Shown: piece after piece, positions 44,034 to 52,895 of the stretch
Layout: the number at the start of each line of letters is the position of its first letter
Numbering within the stretch: the first letter of the stretch is position 1
Assembly (NCBI GenBank): GCA_035546295.1
Contig: DATKBT010000052.1
Coordinates: forward strand, 1-64,000
Length of the DNA: 64,000 bases
Direction of reading: 5' to 3'
DNA from: DATKBT01 sp035546295
GTDB lineage: Bacteria; Acidobacteriota; Thermoanaerobaculia; Multivoradales; Multivoraceae
The notes under the pieces: generated by a model
What the model was told of the DNA's origin: nothing
Database searches by the model: none
What the model saw: the letters and a program-made list of their open reading frames with translations, nothing else
Position numbers and translations under genes: made by a program

Positions 44034-44705
44034 TCAAGGCGCCACCGCCCGCAGCCGGCCGCGCGACAGGGTGCGCTCGAGTGAGCGGACTCCGAGACGG
44101 ATGAGCTGCGCCAGAACGAAGTAGAGGACCAGCAGCAGGGTGAAGATCTCGGTGGTCCGCAGCGTCGCCGCCCGCAGCACCTGGCCCTGGAAGGTCAGCT
44201 CGGAGAGAGTGATCATCGAGACCAGCGAAGTGTTCTTGAGCAGCTCGATCGCGAGGTTGCCGGCCGGCGGCAGCATGGCGACGGCGGCCTGGGGGAGCTG
44301 GATCCGCCACAGTGTCTCGAATGGCGTGAATCCCAGCGCGCGCGCCGCCTCGAGCTGGCCGGCCGGGACCGCGCCGAGGGCGCCGCGCACCACCTCGGCT
44401 CCGTACGCGCCGGCGTTGAGCCCCAACACCAGGACGCCGGCCAGCTCGGCGGAGAGCCGGATCCCGACCGCGGGCAGTGCGAAGTAGAACCAGAAGAGCT
44501 GGACCAGGGCGGAGGTGCCGCGGAAGGTCTCGACGTAGACGCTGGCGAGCGCCCGCACGAGCCGCAAGCTCGAGCGCCGGCCGAGCCCGCCGGCGAGCGC
44601 GCACAGCACGCCGATCGCGATGCCGCCCAGAGTGAGCCGGAGCGTCACCCGCAGGCCCTCGAGGAGCGGCGGCAGCAGGTCGAGCGGAGGAGGCAGGTTC
44701 GGCAC
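44034..44705 (-). CDS. ehuC: Ectoine ABC transporter permease EhuC
   Basis: A 223-residue HisMQ-type permease, partner of EhuD. Its EAA loop is EAARALGFTPFETLWRIQLP. The N-terminal part LEGLRVTLRLTLGGIAIGVL and RGTSALVQLFWFYFALPAVG fit the family. It ends 28 nt before ehuD and starts 63 nt after ehuB; no separate promoter is evident. Confidence 0.89.
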   Translation of the reverse strand: MPNLPPPLDLLPPLLEGLRVTLRLTLGGIAIGVLCALAGGLGRRSSLRLVRALASVYVETFRGTSALVQLFWFYFALPAVGIRLSAELAGVLVLGLNAGAYGAEVVRGALGAVPAGQLEAARALGFTPFETLWRIQLPQAAVAMLPPAGNLAIELLKNTSLVSMITLSELTFQGQVLRAATLRTTEIFTLLLVLYFVLAQLIRLGVRSLERTLSRGRLRAVAP

Positions 44706-44768
44706 CTCGAGGACCGGTGGCGGAGCGCGGCGGCTGGAAGGCGCCGAGCCGGGGGAGAGAGCGCTCGG

Positions 44769-45716
44769 TCAGCTCGGGCTGCAGAGCGATTCGGTGGTGA
44801 CCTCGGAGGGAGGCAGGGAATGCGGTCCGAACCCGAAGGGAGCGACCAGCTCGAGGTGACGCTTCGAGCCGGTGAGCTCTTCGAGCTCCTGGTCGAAGGC
44901 GTCGGCGAAAGACTGGTCGCTCTTGCGGAACCCGAAGGCGCCGTAGCCACGGGTCGGGCTGCCGTCGATCACGGGGTCGACGAAGGGCTCCGCGCGCTCG
45001 AGCCCGGAGCCTCGTGACTTGGCGAGCAGGTCGTCGACGGTGAGGCTGGTTCCGGCGAAGGCGTCGACGCGGCCGGCGGCCACGCCCGAGACCGCGCTCG
45101 GGGCGTCGGGGAAGACGACCACCCGCGCGTCGGGGATTCCCGTGGCGCGAGCGTAGCTGCGCTCGATGGTGCCCGCCACGACCCCCAGCGTCGCGTCCTC
45201 GTGCTCGGCGACGTCGGAGTAGCTGTGCAGCTCCTTGGGATTGCCTTCACGCACCACGAACGCTTCGCCGATTGCGTAGGTCGGCGAGGAGAAGCGGATC
45301 TGGCGGCAGCGCTCCGGCGTGATGTACATGCCCGCCGCGATGAGGTCGAAGCGACCCGCCTGCAGCCCCGGGATCAGCGAGCCGAACTCGGTGAGGACCG
45401 GCTCGATCGCGGTCGCCCCCAGCTCGCTCAGGACCTCCCGCGCGATGACGGGCGCCTCGCCGGTCACCTCGCCGGTCTCCTGGTCGAGGTAGGCGTAGGG
45501 CGCCTCATTGGCGTAGCCGATCCGTACGCGGCCGGTGGCGCGCACCGTCTGCAGCGTGCCGGCGCCGGGGCCCGGCCTGCGCGCTTCACCGAGCGACTCG
45601 CGCAGCGCATTCTGGTCGGCGGTCCGATCGGGTGCCCAGAACAGCAGCCACCAACCCCCGATGACGAGGGCCAGCGCGATCAGGGCGAGCCGTGGCCCGC
45701 GGAAGCGATCCGCCAC
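44769..45716 (-). CDS. ehuB: Ectoine/hydroxyectoine-binding protein EhuB, possibly membrane-tethered
   Basis: A 315-residue periplasmic binding protein. The EhuB-specific run includes RVRIGYANEAPYAYLDQETG, EVTGEAPVIAREVLSELGA, LTEFGSLIPGLQAGRFDLIA, AGMYITPERC. These contain residues that in EhuB structures line the ectoine pocket. The N-terminus is a hydrophobic helix (LALIALALVIGGWWLLFW) with neither a lipobox nor a clear signal-peptidase I site, so the protein may stay anchored in the inner membrane. The GTG start has a TGAGGCG site. Only 9 nt separate it from ectD. Confidence 0.93.
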   Translation of the reverse strand: MADRFRGPRLALIALALVIGGWWLLFWAPDRTADQNALRESLGEARRPGPGAGTLQTVRATGRVRIGYANEAPYAYLDQETGEVTGEAPVIAREVLSELGATAIEPVLTEFGSLIPGLQAGRFDLIAAGMYITPERCRQIRFSSPTYAIGEAFVVREGNPKELHSYSDVAEHEDATLGVVAGTIERSYARATGIPDARVVVFPDAPSAVSGVAAGRVDAFAGTSLTVDDLLAKSRGSGLERAEPFVDPVIDGSPTRGYGAFGFRKSDQSFADAFDQELEELTGSKRHLELVAPFGFGPHSLPPSEVTTESLCSPS

Positions 45717-45725
45717 GACGTCGCC

Positions 45726-46640
45726 TCAGGCGATCGGCCGGACCGGAGGACGGGTCGCGATGTGCTCGGGCCGGGGCTCGAGCCCACAGAAGGGATCGAC
45801 CAGGGCGTTGTCGGTGTGGTTGAAAACCACGAAGCAGTTGCTGCGCGGGAACGGCGTGATGTTCGAGTTGGAGCCGTGCATGGTGTTGCACTCGAAGAAG
45901 GTGACCGACCCGGCGGGCCCGAGCGCCGCCTCGACACCGCCGCGCTCGGCGAGCCGGGTCAGGCTGTCGTCGTCGGGTACGCCGTACTCCTGGCGCTTGA
46001 GCGACTTCTCGTAGTGCTTCTCGGGGGTCGCTCCGACGCACGAGACGAAGCTCTGGTGGGAGCCCGGGATCAGCAGCAGCGGGCCGTTGTTCGGAGTGTT
46101 GTCGGTGAGGCTGACCGAGCAGCTCACCGCCCGCATCCGCGGCATGCCGTCCTCGACGTGCCAGGTCTCGAAGTCGGAGTGCCAGTAGAACTCCTTGCCC
46201 CGGAACCCGCGCTTGTAGTTGACGCGGCTCTGGTGGATGTAGACCTCTCCACCGAGGAGCTGGCGCGCGACCTCGACGACGCGCGGCTCGGTGCACAGCC
46301 GGGCGAGCGGGTGGTCGAGCCGGTGGACGGCGAAGATCGAGCGGGTCTCGCGCGAGTCGGGCTCGGTGATCGTCTCGGGCCGATCGGCCATCCCGGGTGT
46401 GCTCCTCAGATCCTCGAGCTCGCGCGACAGCCGCTCGACCTCGTCGCTCGAGAACATTCGCTCGAAGACGAGATAGCCGAACTGCTCGTAGCGACGCAGG
46501 TGGTCGGCGCGCAGTGGGCCGTCCTGCTCGCTGCCGTAGACCACGGGGTCGAGGCGGTCCTGGAGGCTCGGGGTGTCGCAGACTCGGGAGGGGTAGAGGT
46601 CCTGACGTTGAGTCTTGCTTTCGGTGGCTACGCTCACCAT
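45726..46640 (-). CDS. ectD: Ectoine 5-hydroxylase
   Basis: A 304-residue Fe(II)/2-oxoglutarate dioxygenase that converts ectoine to 5-hydroxyectoine. The EctD signature FYWHSDFETWHVEDGMPRMR is complete (residues 151-170), with iron ligands H154 and D156 and the third ligand H255 in CNTMHGSNSN. The 2-oxoglutarate-binding Arg is in the C-terminal part (FPRSN). Length is normal for EctD (about 300). The ATG at 46640 is set by AAAGGAGA 3 nt upstream. It lies 83 nt after ectC. Confidence 0.96.
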   Translation of the reverse strand: MVSVATESKTQRQDLYPSRVCDTPSLQDRLDPVVYGSEQDGPLRADHLRRYEQFGYLVFERMFSSDEVERLSRELEDLRSTPGMADRPETITEPDSRETRSIFAVHRLDHPLARLCTEPRVVEVARQLLGGEVYIHQSRVNYKRGFRGKEFYWHSDFETWHVEDGMPRMRAVSCSVSLTDNTPNNGPLLLIPGSHQSFVSCVGATPEKHYEKSLKRQEYGVPDDDSLTRLAERGGVEAALGPAGSVTFFECNTMHGSNSNITPFPRSNCFVVFNHTDNALVDPFCGLEPRPEHIATRPPVRPIA

Positions 46641-46723
46641 TGTCTCCTTTCGGGGGTTCTTTCGGCGCGCCGGCTCGGACGCGTTGCCCTGTCGATGGTT
46701 CTCGTCGTTTCTCGTCGATCGGG

Positions 46724-47149
46724 TCAGCGGCCGACCGGCTCGCCGGCGGGCTCGCTCACCGGTTCCAGCTCGGCATGGAGAGGATAGACGCCCGAGGCGT
46801 CGTGCACCTCGTCGCCGTGCAGCGGCGGGTTGAACACGCACACCATCCGCATCTCGCTCGACGCGCGCAAGGTGTGACGATCGTGCTGGTCGAGCGCGTA
46901 GACGGTGCCCGGGCGGATCGGATGGACCTCGCCGTCCTCGGTCTCGATCTCGCCCTCGCCCGCGATGCAGTAGACGGCCTCCAGATGGTGGCGGTACCAC
47001 ATGCGGGTGACGGTGCCGCGCTTGATCACGGTGTCGTGGAGCGAGAACCCCATCCCCTCGTGCGCCAGCAGCAGCCGGCGGCTGGTCCAGTTGGCGGTGT
47101 CCACCTCGCGCTCGGACGAGATCAGCTCGTCGAGATGCCGGACGATCAT
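46724..47149 (-). CDS. ectC: L-ectoine synthase
   Basis: A 141-residue cupin that cyclises N-gamma-acetyl-diaminobutyrate to ectoine. Features are MIVRHLDELISSEREVDTAN, then WTSRRLLLAHEGMGFSLHDT, RMWYRHHLEAVYCIAGEGEI, and the cupin metal-site region ALDQHDRHTLRA. Residues NPPLHGDEVHDASGVYP near the end are family-typical. It is slightly longer than the usual 130 residues because of a C-terminal tail. It lies 48 nt after ectB. Confidence 0.96.
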   Translation of the reverse strand: MIVRHLDELISSEREVDTANWTSRRLLLAHEGMGFSLHDTVIKRGTVTRMWYRHHLEAVYCIAGEGEIETEDGEVHPIRPGTVYALDQHDRHTLRASSEMRMVCVFNPPLHGDEVHDASGVYPLHAELEPVSEPAGEPVGR

Positions 47150-47197
47150 CGGATGCTCCTCTCGGGTCGAACGACCATTGTTCAGATGGATGCGAGC

Positions 47198-48475
47198 TCA
47201 GACGGATGCGAGCTCGGCCGGTGCGCGCTCGGTGCAAGCGACCTGGACCGCCTCGGCGATCAGCTCGAGCCCACGCTCGAGCTCGGGCTCGGGAATGGTC
47301 AGCGGCGGCAGCAGCTTGAGCACCTCGTCGGATGGGCCCGCGGTCTCGATGATCAGGCCGCGCTCGAAGGCGGCGCGGGAGGCCTCGGCGGCCAGCTCGG
47401 GCGGATCGAAGACGAGGCCCTGGATCAGACCGCGGCCGCGGACCTCGGAGACGAGGCCCTCGGAGCCGGCCGCGATCTCCTCGAGGCGCGAGCGGACCCG
47501 GCGCGACTTCGCGGCGACGGCGTCTTCGAGCTCGGAGTCGCTCCAGTAGCGCTCGAGCGCGGCGGTGGCGGTGACGAAGGCGAGGTTGTGCCCGCGGAAG
47601 GTGCCGTTGTGCTCGCCCGGCGCCCACTGGTCGAGCTCGGGGCGGATCAGGACCAGGCTGAAGGGCAGTCCGTAACCGCTCAGCGACTTCGACAGACACA
47701 CCAGGTCCGGGGTCACGCCGCACGGCTCGAAGCTGAAGAACGGGCCGGTACGCCCGCAGCCGACCTGGATGTCGTCGACGATCAGGAGCACGTCGTGGCG
47801 CGCCGCGATGTCGGCGACGTTGCGCAGCCAGTCGTCGCCGGCGACGTTGACGCCGCCCTCGGCCTGGACCGTCTCGAGGATGATCGCGGCCGGTTTGTCG
47901 AGCCCGCTGCTGGTGTCCGCCAGCATCGTCTCCAGCAGGTCGAGCGAATGAGTCTCCTGGCCGTAGCCGTCGAACGGGACCGGCGTGGTCTGGGAGAGTG
48001 CAACGCCGGCGGCCGCCCGCTTCGCACGGTTGCCGGTGACCGCCAGCGAGCCGAGGGTCATCCCGTGGAATGCGTTGGTAAAGAACACCACGCGCTCGCG
48101 CCCGGTGACCTTGCGGGCCAGCTTGAGCGCCGCCTCGACCGCGTTGGTGCCGGTCGGGCCCGGGAACTGGACACGGTACTCGAACCCCCGCGGCGCCAGG
48201 ATCAGCTCGTGCAGGGTCTCGAGCAGCTCCTCCTTGGCCCGGGTGGCGAGGTCGAGCGAGTGCGAGACGCCGCCGCGTCCCAGGTAGGCGACCAGTCGCT
48301 CGCGCAGCTCGGACGGGTTGTGCCCGTAGTTGAGGGCTCCGGCGCCGGCGAAGAAGTCGAGGTAGCGTCGTCCGTCGACGTCGTGGAGGTGGCAGCCCTC
48401 GGCGCGGTCGAAGACCACCGGGAAGCTGCGACAGTAGCCGCGGACGCTGGATTCGTGACGGTCGATGACTTTCAA
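47198..48475 (-). CDS. ectB: L-2,4-diaminobutyrate aminotransferase
   Basis: A 425-residue PLP-dependent class-III aminotransferase, first committed step of ectoine synthesis (aspartate semialdehyde + glutamate to diaminobutyrate). The PLP lysine is in DLVCLSKSLSGYGLPFSLVL. The cofactor aspartate is in LIVDDIQVGCGRTG. Substrate-loop motifs are VQFPGPTGTNAVEAALKLAR and HNLAFVTATAALE. The start ATG overlaps the ectA stop. A 16-bp near-perfect tandem duplication lies at the 3' end (around 47186-47217). Confidence 0.96.
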   Translation of the reverse strand: MKVIDRHESSVRGYCRSFPVVFDRAEGCHLHDVDGRRYLDFFAGAGALNYGHNPSELRERLVAYLGRGGVSHSLDLATRAKEELLETLHELILAPRGFEYRVQFPGPTGTNAVEAALKLARKVTGRERVVFFTNAFHGMTLGSLAVTGNRAKRAAAGVALSQTTPVPFDGYGQETHSLDLLETMLADTSSGLDKPAAIILETVQAEGGVNVAGDDWLRNVADIAARHDVLLIVDDIQVGCGRTGPFFSFEPCGVTPDLVCLSKSLSGYGLPFSLVLIRPELDQWAPGEHNGTFRGHNLAFVTATAALERYWSDSELEDAVAAKSRRVRSRLEEIAAGSEGLVSEVRGRGLIQGLVFDPPELAAEASRAAFERGLIIETAGPSDEVLKLLPPLTIPEPELERGLELIAEAVQVACTERAPAELASV

Positions 48476-49050
48476 GACGGGTCTCCAGTTCTGGCTTCGG
48501 GGTTGGGTTCGCGGGAGATCGTCGGAGAGGAGCGGGCGTTCGCTTGCGCGCGGTTCTCGGCCGCGCGGTCGACGTCCTCGGCGGCCAGCGGTCCGATGCG
48601 GATGTGGTGCTCCTCGGCGTGAGAGTCGGGAAACAGCTCAGCCGGGAAGTGGGGGCGGCGCTCGAAGCCCGCATCGAGGCAGCGCGCGACGCTGCGGAAC
48701 AGAGCGAGAGAGGCGGTGTTGTCGGGCGTGACCGTCGCCTCGAGCCAGCGCGGCACCGGCCTGGCGGTGGCCAGCGCGCCGACCAGGAGCTGGCGCGCAA
48801 GCCCCCGTCCGCGGGCCTCTTCGGCGACCGCGATCTGCCACACGAAGAGCGAGGAGGGGGTCTCGGGCGGCGAATAGCCGAGGACCGCTCCTTCGACCTT
48901 GTCGCCGTCCTCCGCCAGCAGGCAGGTGTCCCGGAAGTGCGAGCACAGGAGCAGGTAGGCATACGGCGAGTTGACGTCGAGCTGGTCGGAGTCGCGCACC
49001 AGACGCCACACCCTCGCGGCGTCCTCGGGTCGGGGGCGTCGCAGACGCAT
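48472..49050 (-). CDS. ectA: L-2,4-diaminobutyrate N-gamma-acetyltransferase
   Basis: A 192-residue GNAT-fold acetyltransferase (acetyl-CoA dependent). EctA hallmarks are VWRLVRDSDQLDVNSPYAYL, LLCSHFRDTCLLAE, VWQIAVAEEARGRGLARQLL (acetyl-CoA loop), EATVTPDNTASLALFRSVAR, and EEHHIRIGP. It overlaps ask by one base and ectB by 4 nt, so the three are tightly coupled. The C-terminal 30 residues after IRIGP are a variable tail. Confidence 0.96.
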   Translation of the reverse strand: MRLRRPRPEDAARVWRLVRDSDQLDVNSPYAYLLLCSHFRDTCLLAEDGDKVEGAVLGYSPPETPSSLFVWQIAVAEEARGRGLARQLLVGALATARPVPRWLEATVTPDNTASLALFRSVARCLDAGFERRPHFPAELFPDSHAEEHHIRIGPLAAEDVDRAAENRAQANARSSPTISREPNPEARTGDPS

Positions 49051-50357
49051 CAGCCGGAAGCCGGAACGGTGCCGCCGTCAGCGATCTGGGGAACCATTGC
49101 GTCGTGGATCGAGCGGATCGCCGGCAGCACCGTCGTCCGCTCGATCAGCAGCGTGTACGCATGGTCAACGGCGTGCTCGGCGTCGACCGTGATGCGGTGG
49201 CGATCGGTGACCTGGCGGGTGCGATTGCGACGGCTCTCGCAGTCCCCGATGCCGAGACCGATGACCGAGACCGAGCCCAGGCCGTCGTCGACCTCGACCT
49301 CGCGGTCGAAGGCCCGCTCGAGATCGCAGGCCAGGTCTTGGCGCGCCGGCAGCTCGTCGGCGGGGAAGAAGAGGGTTCGGCAGCTGCCCGCTCGCAGCGC
49401 CGAGAAGGGGATCGACGAGACGCCGACCGCGGACTCCAGCTCGCGCGCCAGCCCATCGTCGGCGGCGGAGTCGCGCAAGCGCAGTCGCACGAGCTGCCGG
49501 TGTCCGGCGACGCCGGTCACTGCGCCCGCGCCGTTGCCGTCGCCATTCTCGATCGGCGGTCCGATGATCGTACCGGCGCCGGCTCCGAAGGCGGGACGTG
49601 CGTGGAGCTCGACCCGATGCGCGGCCGCATGCTCGACGGCGCGCCGGTCGAGCACCGAGGCACCGGAGTAGGAGAACGCGACCATCTCGTCGTAGGTCAC
49701 TCGCTCGAGGAGCTGCGCGCCGTCGACGATGCGCGGATCGGCCGAGAACACCCCCTCGACGTCGGAGTAGATCTCGCAGCGGAGCGCGCCGAGCACCGCG
49801 GCGAGCGCCACGGCGCTGGTGTCGGAGCCGCCCCGCCCGAGCGTCGTGACGTCGCCATCGGGGGCCTCTCCCTGGTAGCCGGCGACCACCACGATCCGGC
49901 CGGAGGCCAGCTCGCGCAGCACCCGCGCCGGCTGCACACCCTCGATGCGCGCGCCGAAGTGGTTCTTGTCGGTGCGGATTCCGCTCTGGGGGCCGCTGAG
50001 GGAGACCGCGGCGCAAGCCAGCTCCTCGATCGCCATCGAGAGCAGGGCCATCGAGATCCGCTCGCCGGAAGAGACCAGCACGTCGAGCTCGCGCCGTGGA
50101 GGCGTCGTGTGCAGGGACCGCGCCATGCTCAGCAGCTCGTCGGTGGTGCTGCCCATCGCCGAGACCACGACGACGACGTCGAAGCCCTGGCTGCGAGTGG
50201 ACACCACGCGCTCGGCGACCCGGCGCAGCTTGGCGATGTCGGCCAGCGAGGTGCCGCCGAACTTCTGCACCACGATCGGCGTGCTCGGCACGATCGGCGT
50301 GATCGGATGGGTCTGCGCGTTCGGCCGGACCCCCGGACATCCAGACGGAATGGTCAT
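49050..50357 (-). CDS. ask: Ectoine-cluster aspartate kinase (Ask_Ect)
   Basis: A 435-residue aspartokinase supplying aspartyl phosphate for ectoine synthesis. The kinase domain starts VVQKFGGTSLADIAKLRRVA. It also has VVVVSAMGSTTDELLSMARS, TLGRGGSDTSAVALAAVLGA, CEIYSDVEGVFSADPR. A C-terminal ACT pair follows (VGVSSIPFSALRAGSCRTLF; SVIGLG). The length and single-start architecture match the specialised Ask_Ect enzymes found with ect genes, which are less feedback inhibited. Unusually it is the first gene of the operon instead of the last. The ATG at 50357 was chosen from the kinase N-terminus; the frame extends upstream through the promoter. Confidence 0.93.
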   Translation of the reverse strand: MTIPSGCPGVRPNAQTHPITPIVPSTPIVVQKFGGTSLADIAKLRRVAERVVSTRSQGFDVVVVVSAMGSTTDELLSMARSLHTTPPRRELDVLVSSGERISMALLSMAIEELACAAVSLSGPQSGIRTDKNHFGARIEGVQPARVLRELASGRIVVVAGYQGEAPDGDVTTLGRGGSDTSAVALAAVLGALRCEIYSDVEGVFSADPRIVDGAQLLERVTYDEMVAFSYSGASVLDRRAVEHAAAHRVELHARPAFGAGAGTIIGPPIENGDGNGAGAVTGVAGHRQLVRLRLRDSAADDGLARELESAVGVSSIPFSALRAGSCRTLFFPADELPARQDLACDLERAFDREVEVDDGLGSVSVIGLGIGDCESRRNRTRQVTDRHRITVDAEHAVDHAYTLLIERTTVLPAIRSIHDAMVPQIADGGTVPASG

Positions 50358-50429
50358 GTCGAGCGGCGCAGAGATAAGAGCAGAATTCAGTGGAATCGAA
50401 GAGGGCAAAGGCGTCGAGCGCCGATACTT

Positions 50430-50458
50430 GTTATAGCAAAAGATGCTGAGGCATGCAA
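50430..50458 (-). promoter_or_regulatory. ect-ehu operon promoter
   Basis: On the minus strand TTGCAT (50453-50458; 4 of 6 to the -35 consensus), a 17-bp spacer, then TATAAC (50430-50435; 5 of 6 to TATAAT) preceded by TG at the extended -10 position. It sits in a short AT-rich island in otherwise GC-rich DNA and would give a leader of about 65 nt before ask. Sigma70-type promoters of this form drive osmotically induced ect operons in other bacteria. Confidence 0.82.
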
Positions 50459-50507
50459 CGTCTCGAACCCGAGCTCTCCCTGCCCTCCCGTTCGACCGGC
50501 AGGCGGG

Positions 50508-50546
50508 GGCCATCGAGCGAGGCCATCGAGCGGGGCCATCGAGAGG
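50508..50546. repeat. Three tandem 13-bp repeats
   Basis: GGCCATCGAGCGA, GGCCATCGAGCGG and GGCCATCGAGAGG follow one another without gaps in the divergent region between the ect promoter and the gene at 50637. It could be a binding array or simple slippage. Confidence 0.75.
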
Positions 50547-50636
50547 CGCGTCGGCTGCAGGTAGGCTCTTCGTGCTCGAGCGCGTGCTCGACGCCGACCG
50601 AGAGCCCGAAAGCGACCCCTGGAGGACGATTCCGAC

Positions 50637-52669
50637 ATGAGCGCACTCGCTCGCACCGCAGGCGTCGTCGCAGCTCGTTGCGCCGTGCTGCTCGTCGCGC
50701 TCTTTCCTGGAGCCGGACTCGTGGCCGGCCAGGCCGCTCCGGTCGATTCGATCGGGTCCGGCGACCCATCGGTCGACCCAGCCGGACCGGGGGTCGAGCC
50801 CTCCGATCCAGGGGCGGTGCCGGCCGATTCGATGGCGCAGGTGCTCGAGACCCTCCCCATGCGCTCCCTCGGTCCCTACCGGGCCGGCTCGTGGATCACC
50901 GACGTCGCGGTGCTGACGACGGCGGCGACACCTGGCGGCTGGTGAGCCCCGAGGGCACCAGCGTCGGTTCGAAGGCCGCGTACTCGTTCAACGAGATCCG
51001 CGTCGACCCCGCTGACCCCGAGCGGGTGTACGTGACCTCGGAGACGCTGATCTCCTCGGTCGACGGCGGGCGGACCTGGCGGGACCTGCGGTGGCCCCCC
51101 GAGGCCCTGTTCTCGTCGATCTTCGGCGACGTCCGTACCTTCTGGATCGACCCGTTCGACGCCGAGCGGATGATCCTGGGCAGCGATGGCGGCGTATTCC
51201 TCTCGTACGACGGCGGCCGCACCGCGGATCATCTCTACAACCTGCCGCTGGGCGAGGTCTACGCGGTCGCGGTCGACACCACGTTCCCGTACCACGTCTA
51301 CGCCGGCCTCCAGGACCACGAGGCGTGGCGTGGCCCCATCAACGGCTGGTCCGGGGCGGTGACGCTCGAAGACTGGGCGATCGTCGGGCTGTGGGACGGA
51401 ATGTACGTCCAGGTCGATCCCTCGAACCGCTTCGTTTACTCGACCACGCAGTTCGGTCACCCGCGGCGCGCCGACCTGCGCACCGGCAGGCGCGTCGCGG
51501 TCGAGCCGACGCCGCCCGAGGGCGAGGAGTATCGCTACACTTGGACGACGCCGCTGCAGATCTCGCCCCACGATCCCGAGGTGCTGTACCTCGGCGCGCA
51601 GAAGCTCCTGCGGTCCCCGGACCGCGGCGACTCCTGGGAGGAGATCAGCCCGGACCTGACGACTGCCGACCCCGAGAAGATCCCGGGTCAGACCGTCAAC
51701 TACTGCACGATCACGACCCTCGCGGAGTCTGCGATCGAGCCCGGGCTGCTGTGGGTGGGCACCGACGACGGCAGGGTCCACGTCAGCTTCGACGCCAGCC
51801 AGCGCTGGCTCGAGCGCACGCAGGAGTTGGCTGCGGCGGGAGCGCCGGCAGACCGGTGGGTGAGCCGCGTCGCGCCCTCTCGCCACCACGAGGCCGTCGC
51901 CTACGTCTCGAAGTCGGGGTATCGCCGCGACGACCCGCGGCCGTTCCTGTTTCGAACCGCCGACGGCGGAGAGGCCTGGAGGTCGATCGCGGGCGGCCTG
52001 CCACGGGCGGCGATCAGCGTGATCCTGGAGGATCCGCACAGCCCGGACGTGCTCTACGTGGGCAACGACCTGGGGGTGTGGGTGAGCGTCGACGGCGGCG
52101 ACGCGTGGACCAGGCTACCTGGCCTGCCGACCGTGCCGGTGCGCGACCTGACGCTGCAGGAGCGCGAGCGGGACCTGGTGATCGGGACCTACGGGCGCGG
52201 TCTCTGGGTCGTCGACGTCTGGCCGCTGAGGGAGCTCGATCGGGGTCGGGCGCTCGAGCGGGTCCACCTGTTCGCGGTCGAGCCCAAGCCGGTGTCCTGG
52301 TCGGAGCGCGAGGAATGGGGCGACGATCGACTCTACGGAGACCGGCATCTCGGCACACCCAACGAACCGGCCGGCCTCGGCATCTACTACGCGCTGCCGG
52401 CCGAGGCCGCCGGCGCGAGCGAAGGGAACCCCAAGATCAGCATCCTGCGTGGCGGAGAGGTGCTGGCCGAGCTCGACGCTGGCGCCGGGCCCGGTCTGCA
52501 GCGCGTCCAGTGGTCGCCCGAGAGCGATGCCGAGGCGGATCCTGCGCGAGAGGGCGCGCGCGACGCGGTGGCGGCCGGCGAGGTCCTCGTCGTGCTCGAA
52601 GCCGGCGGGCGGACGGTCCGCCGCCGGGGCCGGCTGCTGCCGGCGCCCGAGCACCCCCTGCAGCCGTGA
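50637..52669 (+). pseudogene. Internally deleted VPS10/sortilin-like beta-propeller (BNR-repeat) protein
   Basis: The 5' part encodes a signal peptide and the start of the propeller (ETLPMRSLGPYRAGSWITDV), then shifts frame at about 50910. A second frame carries on with DDGGDTWRLVSPEGTSVGSK to the normal C-terminus. Many BNR/Asp-box repeats are visible, such as SVDGGRTWRDL, SPDRGDSWEEIS and SVDGGDAWTRL. Relatives are about 1,000 residues and have several further propeller blades between these two points, so roughly 250-300 codons appear to be missing at the junction. The ATG has GGAGGA upstream. Probably inactive; an assembly collapse of repeated blades is the alternative. Confidence 0.65.
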
Positions 52670-52895
52670 GCCACGCGGCAAAGCGAGCGCCTGCTCTCGA
52701 GCAACCAGGTGGCGGCGGCGGACCTCCGCCCGCCGCTGCAGCGCGCGCGCACGCACGCCTCTTCTCGCGGGAAAGCCGCAACGCTGGTCAGCAAGGGAAG
52801 AGCCTAGTAGGCTCTCGGGCAGTATTCCGTCGTGCGGTCGACTTCGTCCAACTGATTGCCGCTTCACAACTTCGACTGCCGAGGGGCTGCGAGCG

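Noticed and set aside
46397..48622. Long plus-strand frame opposite ectD-ectC-ectB
   Set aside because: The minus-strand genes are unambiguous ectoine enzymes; the plus frame has no homology visible to me.
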